From Gemmatimonadota bacterium (lineage in GTDB: Bacteria; Gemmatimonadota; Gemmatimonadetes; Gemmatimonadales; Gemmatimonadaceae), in assembly GCA_028287305.1 (NCBI GenBank), contig JAQBPX010000012.1, forward strand, positions 1-64,000: a stretch of DNA of 64,000 nucleotides, given 5' to 3'. The notes under the pieces were generated by a model that worked only from the letters and a program-made list of their open reading frames with translations, searched no databases and was not told the origin of the DNA. Position numbers and translations under genes: made by a program. Shown here piece after piece: positions 58,980-64,000 of the stretch. Within the stretch, counting starts at the first letter, position 1; each line of letters opens with the position of its first letter.

Positions 58980-59516
58980 CTAGTGATGGACGTTGAAGCC
59001 GGTCATGATGCTGATGCGCGTGCCGAGGCGGCCGGGCACCACTGCCAGGTTGAAGGGCACGTTGATCGCGCCGAACTTCTGCGTCACGCCTGCCGTGAGG
59101 ACCATCCCCACGCCGGCGGGCGATGCGTTCGGGCCCACGCCCAGCTCCATGTTGCCCGGGGTGCGGATGCCCACGATCCAGCTGAGGCTCGGGATGAACA
59201 GTCCCTGGTCCATGCCGCCCACCAGCACCACCCACTCGTTCACCGCGGTCGGTCCGCCCTCGAACGACATGAACTGCCGCTCGAACTGCCAGCCGAACTG
59301 CGTGATCGCCTGCGGCTTGGAGTGCAGGTTGAACACCTTCTGGATGGTGTCGGGCAGGGAGCCGCCCAGGAACGTCATGCCGAAGCGCGGGCCGGAGCGA
59401 TTGACCTCCACCACGCGGTCGCTGGCCGGGAGCTGCGCACGGGCAGCGTGGGGGAGCACGAAAGCGGTGGCCGCGATCGCGGCCGCGAGCAGGGTGCGGC
59501 GGGAGTTGGTGCGCAT
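58980..59516 (-). CDS. Secreted protein of unknown function
   Basis: A 178-residue protein with a clear signal peptide (RRTLLAAAIAATAFVLPHAA, cleavage near ARAQ). The mature part is Gly- and aromatic-rich with strand-like segments (RFGMTFLGGSLPDTIQKVF, FNLAVVPGRLGTRISIMTG), consistent with a small outer-membrane barrel, but no family is recognised. First gene of a two-gene operon with the lipoprotein downstream. Confidence 0.7.
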   Translation of the reverse strand: MRTNSRRTLLAAAIAATAFVLPHAARAQLPASDRVVEVNRSGPRFGMTFLGGSLPDTIQKVFNLHSKPQAITQFGWQFERQFMSFEGGPTAVNEWVVLVGGMDQGLFIPSLSWIVGIRTPGNMELGVGPNASPAGVGMVLTAGVTQKFGAINVPFNLAVVPGRLGTRISIMTGFNVHH

Positions 59517-59604
59517 GGGAGCCTCGCAGGAGGGAGTCTGTCGTCTGTCGCGGGAGGGCGACGAGACAGGCTACCGGTGGCGGCGAGGGCCGAGGATACG
59601 CGGC

Positions 59605-59639
59605 ATGACGTAGGGGCGGGGCGAAGATGACGTAGGGGC
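59605..59639 (+). repeat. Direct repeat ATGACGTAGGGGC x2, 22-base period
   Basis: Two perfect 13-base copies (59605-59617 and 59627-59639) lie immediately upstream of the tRNA-Gly promoter. A 22-base period is about two helical turns, so a protein could bind both on one face. Confidence 0.7.
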
Positions 59640-59647
59640 CGCATTCA

Positions 59648-59676
59648 TTGCCGAGTCCCGGGCGGGGTCCTATATT
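59648..59676 (+). promoter_or_regulatory. Promoter of tRNA-Gly
   Basis: TTGCCG (59648-59653), a 17-base spacer and TATATT (59671-59676) place the transcript start within a few bases of the tRNA 5' end at 59686. Confidence 0.75.
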
Positions 59677-59685
59677 GCTCCTCGT

Positions 59686-59757
<72 letters not shown>

Positions 59758-59785
59758 CCTTTTCAGATCGCTTCATTGGCACTCG

Positions 59786-59826
59786 AGAGGCCCGCGTCCA
59801 CTATGTGGAGGCGGGCCTCTTTGTCG
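59786..59826 (+). terminator. tRNA-Gly terminator
   Basis: AGAGGCCCGCGTCCAC (59786-59801) pairs with GTGGAGGCGGGCCTCT (59805-59820), 15 of 16 bases, followed by TTGTCGTAC. The rest of the 59758-59933 gap has no gene. Confidence 0.85.
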
Positions 59827-59933
59827 TACTCCCGGCCGCTTCTCGCCTATTGCCGGAAGCGTCACGGAGATGTCCCTTCGTTGGGAAGGAAGTCATTCCC
59901 GAAAGAAGGAACACCTTCTCTGGATCCCAGAGT

Positions 59934-60596
59934 ATGCGTCCCACCGCATCAAGTGCACTGTACCACCCCCTCGACGAGATGCTCGGCTCCCCGGCGCTGG
60001 TGCGGGTAGTCCGGACACTCGCTGGCCACGGTGCGGGCCTCGGTGTCTCGGAGATCGCGCGCAGGGCACGACTAGCCCTCCCAAGCACTCGGGCTGCGCT
60101 CCGCCGCCTTCTGGATGCAGGGATGGTGACCGGTGTCGGGGCAGGGAGGAGCATGGTCTGCACGCTCAGGTCGGAGCATCCCCTGGCCGGGGCCCTCATA
60201 GCCCTCTTCGCGGCTGAACGCGACCAGGCCGACGCCGTACTTGATGCGATCCGGACCGCCGCAGCGGACCTTCGGCCGGCGCCTCTGGCGGTGTGGTTGT
60301 ACGGAAGCGTTGCCCGCGGCGAGGACATGCCGACGAGCGACGTGGACATTGCCATCGTCACAGCCCGCGAGCAGCCCTCGGCGCAGGCCGATGCACTTCG
60401 CGAAGCGATCGCTGATCTGCTGCCCTCGCGCGAGCACCGAGTGTCCGTCATTGCGTTCGCACCGGCCGACGTGCGCCGGCTCGCGGCTGGCGGCTCGGAG
60501 ATCTGGAGCGAACTCCTGCGGGATGCCGCGGTGCTTGCTGGCGACGACCCGGTCGGGGTCCTGGAACATGTGACAGCCGGGCAGGCGAGCGGGTGA
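59934..60596 (+). CDS. HTH-fused minimal nucleotidyltransferase (MNT antitoxin-like)
   Basis: A 220-residue protein. Residues ~15-85 form a winged-helix DNA-binding domain (LGVSEIARRARLALPSTRAA). Residues ~100-205 form a minimal nucleotidyltransferase with the catalytic GS-x10-DxD motif (GSVARGEDMPTSDVDIAIV). MntA-type antitoxins with this motif adenylylate HEPN toxins. The next gene overlaps its stop and encodes a HEPN-like protein, which supports a toxin-antitoxin pair. The start at ATG 59934 is chosen because the longer frame runs through tRNA-Gly. The HTH fusion suggests autoregulation. Location just after a tRNA gene hints at acquisition by transfer. Confidence 0.8.
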   Translation: MRPTASSALYHPLDEMLGSPALVRVVRTLAGHGAGLGVSEIARRARLALPSTRAALRRLLDAGMVTGVGAGRSMVCTLRSEHPLAGALIALFAAERDQADAVLDAIRTAAADLRPAPLAVWLYGSVARGEDMPTSDVDIAIVTAREQPSAQADALREAIADLLPSREHRVSVIAFAPADVRRLAAGGSEIWSELLRDAAVLAGDDPVGVLEHVTAGQASG

Positions 60597-61018
60597 TGGT
60601 GACGCGCGGCACCTGGAGCACAGTGAAGGATCGCAGCGAATGGACGGGCCGACGCGACGCTGGCCGCGCCAACCTCAAGACCGCGCGCAACGCCCTGCTC
60701 GTCGCCGACGAAGGCGGCGACGGACGGCTCATCGTGCAGGGCGCTATTCTTTGCTCCATCGCCTACGGCGACGCTCTGACCATCAAGGTTGCTGGCATCC
60801 GCAACGGCATCGACCACCAGCGACTTCCGGACACCCTGCGGCACGCGCTCGGCAACCGGGTGGCTCAAGCGGAGCTCACGCGACTCGGGCGCCTTTTGAA
60901 ACGGAAAGACGACTCGGCCTATGGACACCGGGCGCTCTCGCTGAATGACGCGCGCACCGCAGTGGCGCAGGCGGAGGCGTTCGCTACGTGGGCCGAAGCA
61001 GAGCTGGTGAGAGGTTGA
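60596..61018 (+). CDS. HEPN-like protein, probable partner of the nucleotidyltransferase
   Basis: A 140-residue helical protein starting at ATG 60596 (TGATG overlap with the previous stop; GTG 60593 is an alternative). The C-terminal helices LLKRKDDSAYGHRALSLNDA and AVAQAEAFATWAEAEL resemble HEPN-domain ends, but the canonical ribonuclease motif R-x4-6-H is not cleanly met: the Arg-His spacing in RKDDSAYGH is seven. It may therefore be a variant or inactive HEPN. The assignment rests on the size, the helical pattern and the overlapping MNT gene. Confidence 0.6.
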   Translation: MVTRGTWSTVKDRSEWTGRRDAGRANLKTARNALLVADEGGDGRLIVQGAILCSIAYGDALTIKVAGIRNGIDHQRLPDTLRHALGNRVAQAELTRLGRLLKRKDDSAYGHRALSLNDARTAVAQAEAFATWAEAELVRG

Positions 61019-61062
61019 TCGCCCGTTTCGTTAATTCAGGGATGCGTTGCGCGTGAGCGGCG

Positions 61063-62079
61063 TTAGCGCCAGCCCAGCGCAGGCGCCACGTGCGTGAGGA
61101 TCGACTCGATCACGTGCACGTTGTAGTCGACGCCGAGCGTGTTCGGCACGGTCAGGAGCAGGGTATCGGCTTCGGCGATGGCCTCGTCCCCTCTCAGCTG
61201 TTCGATCAGTTCCTCCGGCTCGGCGGCATAGGAGCGACCGAACACCGCGCGCATGTTGTCGATCACGCCGATCTGGTCGCTGCTCTCGTCCCGTCCGAAG
61301 TACGCGCGGTCGCGGTCATTCATCAGCGCGAAGATCGATCGCGAGACGGAGACGCGCGGCTCGCGCGCGTGCCCGGCCTCGATCCACGCCTGGCGGAACA
61401 CGCGAATCTGGCGTGCCTGCTGCACGTGAAAGGGCTCGCCGGATTCGTCCGCCTTGAGCGTGGAGCTCTGGAGGTTCATTCCGTGCTTCGCGGCCCACGT
61501 CGCCGTGGCGTTGGACGCCGAACCCCACCAGATCCTCTCGCGCAGCCCCGGTGAGTGCGGCTCCAGCCGGAGCAACCCCGGTGGATTCGGAAACATCGGC
61601 CGCGGGTTGGGCCGTGCGAACCCCTCCCCGCGCAGCAGCTCGAGAAAGGCCTCTGCATGACTGCGGCCCAGGTCTGCGTCCGTTCCGCCATCGGGCGGCG
61701 CGTACCCGAAGTGCCGCCATCCCTCGACGACCTGCTCGGGTGAGCCGCGGCTGATCCCGAGCTGGAGCCGTCCGTTGCTGATCAGGTCGGCCGCGCCCGC
61801 ATCCTCGAGCATGTAGTGCGGATTCTCGTAACGCATGTCGATGACGCCGGTGCCGATCTCGATGCGCTTCGTCCTCGCGCCGATCGCTGCGAGCAGCGGA
61901 AAGGGTGACGAGAGTTGCTGGGCGAAGTGATGCACGCGAAAGTATGCCCCGTCCGCGCCCAGCTCCTCGGCTGCCACGGCGAGCTCGATGGATTGCTGCA
62001 GGACGTCGCGCGCCGACCGCACCAGGGAGTGGTGCGACGCGTTCCAGTGACCGAACGAGAGGAAGCCGATTCTCTTCAT
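61063..62079 (-). CDS. LLM-class flavin-dependent oxidoreductase
   Basis: Luciferase-like monooxygenase family TIM barrel, 338 residues, using reduced flavin. Family features are the N-terminal IGFLSFGHWNA, GADGAYFRVHHFAQQLSSPF, IEIGTGVIDMRYENPHYMLE and NGRLQLGISRGSPEQVV segments. The physiological substrate is unknown. It is divergent from a flavin reductase-like gene at 62235, which could supply reduced FMN; this pairing is common for two-component flavin enzymes but is inferred here from position only. Confidence 0.9.
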   Translation of the reverse strand: MKRIGFLSFGHWNASHHSLVRSARDVLQQSIELAVAAEELGADGAYFRVHHFAQQLSSPFPLLAAIGARTKRIEIGTGVIDMRYENPHYMLEDAGAADLISNGRLQLGISRGSPEQVVEGWRHFGYAPPDGGTDADLGRSHAEAFLELLRGEGFARPNPRPMFPNPPGLLRLEPHSPGLRERIWWGSASNATATWAAKHGMNLQSSTLKADESGEPFHVQQARQIRVFRQAWIEAGHAREPRVSVSRSIFALMNDRDRAYFGRDESSDQIGVIDNMRAVFGRSYAAEPEELIEQLRGDEAIAEADTLLLTVPNTLGVDYNVHVIESILTHVAPALGWR

Positions 62080-62234
62080 GGGCAGCGTGTCCGCAATGTC
62101 GGGGCCGGGTAGGCGGGGGTGCTACATCCCACGCAGGCGAGATCGCACGGCGGAAAGGGCATCGTCCTTGCTGCCCGAGTCCTTCCGCCACGCCTCGCAC
62201 AGAACGTTACACTCGCCATCAGCCCGGGACACAC

Positions 62235-62834
62235 GTGACCACCTTCACGGTTGGGTACTTCGTCGGCAGCCTCGCCAGGGCGTCGATCAACCGGAAGCTC
62301 GCGGTCGCGCTCGCGCGCCTCGCGCCGCCCGGGCTGGAGCTGCGCGAGATTCCCATCGGCGACCTGCCGCTCTACTCCTACGACTACGACGCCGCCTACC
62401 CACCGGCTGGCAAGGCACTCAAGGACGCGATCGCCTCGGTGGACGCCGTCCTCTTCGTGACGCCCGAGTACAACCGGTCGATCCCCGGCGCCCTGAAGAA
62501 TGCGATCGACTGGGCCAGCCGCCCGCGGGGCACGAACTCGTTCGCGCGCAAGCCATCCGCCATGATCGGTGCATCGCCGGGCAAGATCGGAACGGCCGTC
62601 GGGCAGCAGCACCTCCGGAGCATCCTCGGATTCTGCAACTCCCCGCAGTTCAACGCCATCGAGGCGTACATCGAATTCACGCCCGGCCTCATCAACGACG
62701 AGGGCGACGTCACCGTCGACTCCACGCGCGAGTTCCTCGCGAACTACATGAAGGAGTTTCACGGCTACATCACGCGCGTCTATACGGCCCTCCCGCGCAC
62801 GAGCGGCGCGACCGGCATGGGCGCTACCCCATGA
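62235..62834 (+). CDS. NAD(P)H-dependent FMN reductase (flavodoxin-fold, ChrR/azoreductase-like)
   Basis: A 199-residue flavodoxin-fold reductase. The phosphate-binding loop is GYFVGSLARASINRKLA, and the flavin-contact motif is VTPEYNRSIPGALKNAIDWA, as in ChrR/NfsB-unrelated FMN_red proteins that reduce quinones, chromate or azo dyes. GTG 62235 is chosen as start because the longer frame upstream overlaps the LLM gene start region and has no matching residues. A weak GGGAC precedes it. Its stop overlaps the next start (ATGA). Divergent from the LLM oxidoreductase. Confidence 0.88.
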   Translation: MTTFTVGYFVGSLARASINRKLAVALARLAPPGLELREIPIGDLPLYSYDYDAAYPPAGKALKDAIASVDAVLFVTPEYNRSIPGALKNAIDWASRPRGTNSFARKPSAMIGASPGKIGTAVGQQHLRSILGFCNSPQFNAIEAYIEFTPGLINDEGDVTVDSTREFLANYMKEFHGYITRVYTALPRTSGATGMGATP

Positions 62835-63331
62835 GCGAACTCACCGGCGCGCACCTGCACCTCCTCGTGAATCACGTCCCCATCATCGGCGCGTTCTTCG
62901 CGCTCGCGCTCCTTGTCGCGTCGTACTTCTGGTCGCCCGACGTCCTTCGGCGCACGGCCTGCGCCGTCCTCATCGCGACGGCCCTCTCTGCCTGGGCGTC
63001 CGACCTCAGCGGTGACTCCGCTGCTGGAGCGCTGCGCGGCATGCCCGGAGTTCGCCGCGATGACATCCGCGCGCATGAACAGGTGGCCGGCACCGCGCTG
63101 TTGGTCGGGGGACTGCTGGGCGTCCTGGCGCTTGCGGCACTGGTTCGCTGGCGACGGAACCCGATTCCCGCGCGGGCAGCGCACGCGATGACGCTCGCCA
63201 CCGTGGTAGTGGGCGCCCTGATGGCCTATGTCGGCCTCCTCGGCGGCCGCATTCGGCACACCGAGGTGCGGCCAGGGGCCGGCATCACCGACGCCATGAC
63301 GGTGGAGCCGCCCCGCACGAGGGCGCGATGA
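62831..63331 (+). CDS. Small four-helix membrane protein
   Basis: A 166-residue protein with four hydrophobic segments (about 18-37, 42-62, 93-113, 128-148). The N-terminal HLHLLVNHVPIIGAFFALAL, with its His-x-His and 'NHxPI' pattern, is like DUF2231-type membrane proteins, some of which may bind haem through such histidines. It overlaps the FMN reductase gene by four bases, so it may be an electron-transfer partner; that is inferred. Confidence 0.7.
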   Translation: MSELTGAHLHLLVNHVPIIGAFFALALLVASYFWSPDVLRRTACAVLIATALSAWASDLSGDSAAGALRGMPGVRRDDIRAHEQVAGTALLVGGLLGVLALAALVRWRRNPIPARAAHAMTLATVVVGALMAYVGLLGGRIRHTEVRPGAGITDAMTVEPPRTRAR

Positions 63332-63342
63332 AAGGGTGACGG

Positions 63343-64000
63343 CTATCGCCCTGCTTCAGGGCGGCCGTGCTCCCTCACATAGGTCTCGATCCCGTCGAGC
63401 ACCCGCTGCAGCCCGAAGTCGAACGACTCCTCCATCGAGCGCGACTGCCCGTCGGACGGCGCGGTGAGCAGGGAAGCGAAGGCGGTGAACCGCGGGTCCC
63501 CCACCGCCCGGCCGAGGTCGGCACCCACCGCCGCGACCCACTGCTGGTCCGGCATGCCGCGCGCGCGCGAGCGCGCGAGCGAGATGGACGTATCCGATGC
63601 GCCGCGCGTGTATCCATCCACGATGCTGATCATCTGGCCCACGTCGGAGGGTGACAGTCCGGTGCGAACCAGTGGCCGCGCGAGCGCCTCCAGCCAGCTG
63701 AGCCAGTTCGGCCCGTGCGGCGCCGCCACGAACGGCAGCTCCGCCAGCCACGGTCGCGCGCAGAGCATCCCGCGCATCGCGTGCGCCCACTGCGTCACCT
63801 CGGCGCGCCACCCGGCGCGCGTCTCGGGGGGCCGCGGCGGAAGGCCGCGGCCGGCGTCCACGATCGCGTCGTAGAGCGCCTCCTTGTTGGGGAAGTAGCG
63901 ATAGATCGCCATCGTCGTGAAGCCGAGCCTTGCGGACACGGCGTGCATGGTCACCGCGCCCAGGCCATCCGCATCGGCGATCTCGATCGCCGCCTTCACC
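63343..64000 (-). CDS. TetR-family transcriptional regulator (5' end outside window)
   Basis: The frame runs off the right edge. The N-terminal HTH of TetR proteins is mostly present (EIADADGLGAVTMHAVSARL, then GFTTMAIYRYFPNKEALYDA), lacking only the first ~10-15 residues. The C-terminal ligand domain of ~150 residues (FVAAPHGPNWLSWLEALARP) resembles TetR_C-type drug-sensing domains. It is convergent with the small membrane protein gene (11-base gap). GTG at 63999 may be an internal Val rather than the start. Confidence 0.9.
   Translation of the reverse strand, partial: VKAAIEIADADGLGAVTMHAVSARLGFTTMAIYRYFPNKEALYDAIVDAGRGLPPRPPETRAGWRAEVTQWAHAMRGMLCARPWLAELPFVAAPHGPNWLSWLEALARPLVRTGLSPSDVGQMISIVDGYTRGASDTSISLARSRARGMPDQQWVAAVGADLGRAVGDPRFTAFASLLTAPSDGQSRSMEESFDFGLQRVLDGIETYVREHGRPEAGR

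Overview
The window is GC-rich, densely coded chromosomal DNA. It most resembles Gemmatimonadota or a close relative. The reasons are an isolated SusC/SusD pair with a neighbouring orphan 'carboxypeptidase-regulatory plus TonB-plug' protein, a ~1040-residue BNR/Asp-box repeat protein, a Cys-rich RCC1 lipoprotein, many small lipoproteins, and the ffh-rpsP-rimM-trmD...rplS-rnhB order. This assignment rests on gene content; no 16S or marker search was possible.

Layout. 1-7768: translation and SRP block (3' end of ffh, rpsP, rimM, trmD, rplS, rnhB). It is split between trmD and rplS by 4.5 kb carrying an outer-membrane-type protein, a haloperoxidase/PAP2-like lipoprotein and a CPA1 antiporter. 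7765-14742: a dienoyl-CoA-reductase-like SDR, the orphan plug protein, SusC/SusD, a lipoprotein and tRNA-Lys. 15011-35895: a soluble histidine kinase, then a 17.5-kb same-strand run of two complete RND efflux systems (OMF-RND-MFP, then OMF-MFP-RND-RND-FUSC), closed by a convergent OmpR-type two-component pair. 35924-46629: thioesterase, CopD-like membrane protein, a secreted protein of unknown function, BNR-repeat protein, hybrid kinase and RCC1 lipoprotein. 46913-52160: two tandem GspE/PilB-type ATPases with C-terminal receiver domains (one degenerate), followed by a free HPt protein and a free receiver. 52511-57152: ybbAP/tesA-like block and efp. 57241-57993: seven tRNA genes. 58138-64000: small secreted proteins, tRNA-Gly, an HTH-nucleotidyltransferase/HEPN-like pair, flavin enzymes, a membrane protein and a partial TetR regulator.

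How the genes work together. The efflux block looks like one or two long operons exporting lipophilic or aromatic compounds, flanked by signalling genes. The ATPase-receiver/HPt/receiver cluster has all the parts of a phosphorelay attached to a secretion or pilus motor, but no pilin or platform gene is present. The ybbA-ybbP/tesA divergent arrangement matches the E. coli order.

The most striking non-coding signal is a set of six intergenic inverted repeats. Each arm is built from short (7-9 nt) tandem units, and the unit differs between most loci (NGATAGGA, CGCAGAGGN, GTCTGTG, GGCCCGTAG, GGGCTTT). Two of them bound the insertion in the trmD-rplS block. GC-rich hairpins followed by TTCGTCAT-like tails recur at gene ends and probably act as terminators. 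No rRNA, CRISPR array, transposase or integrase was seen.
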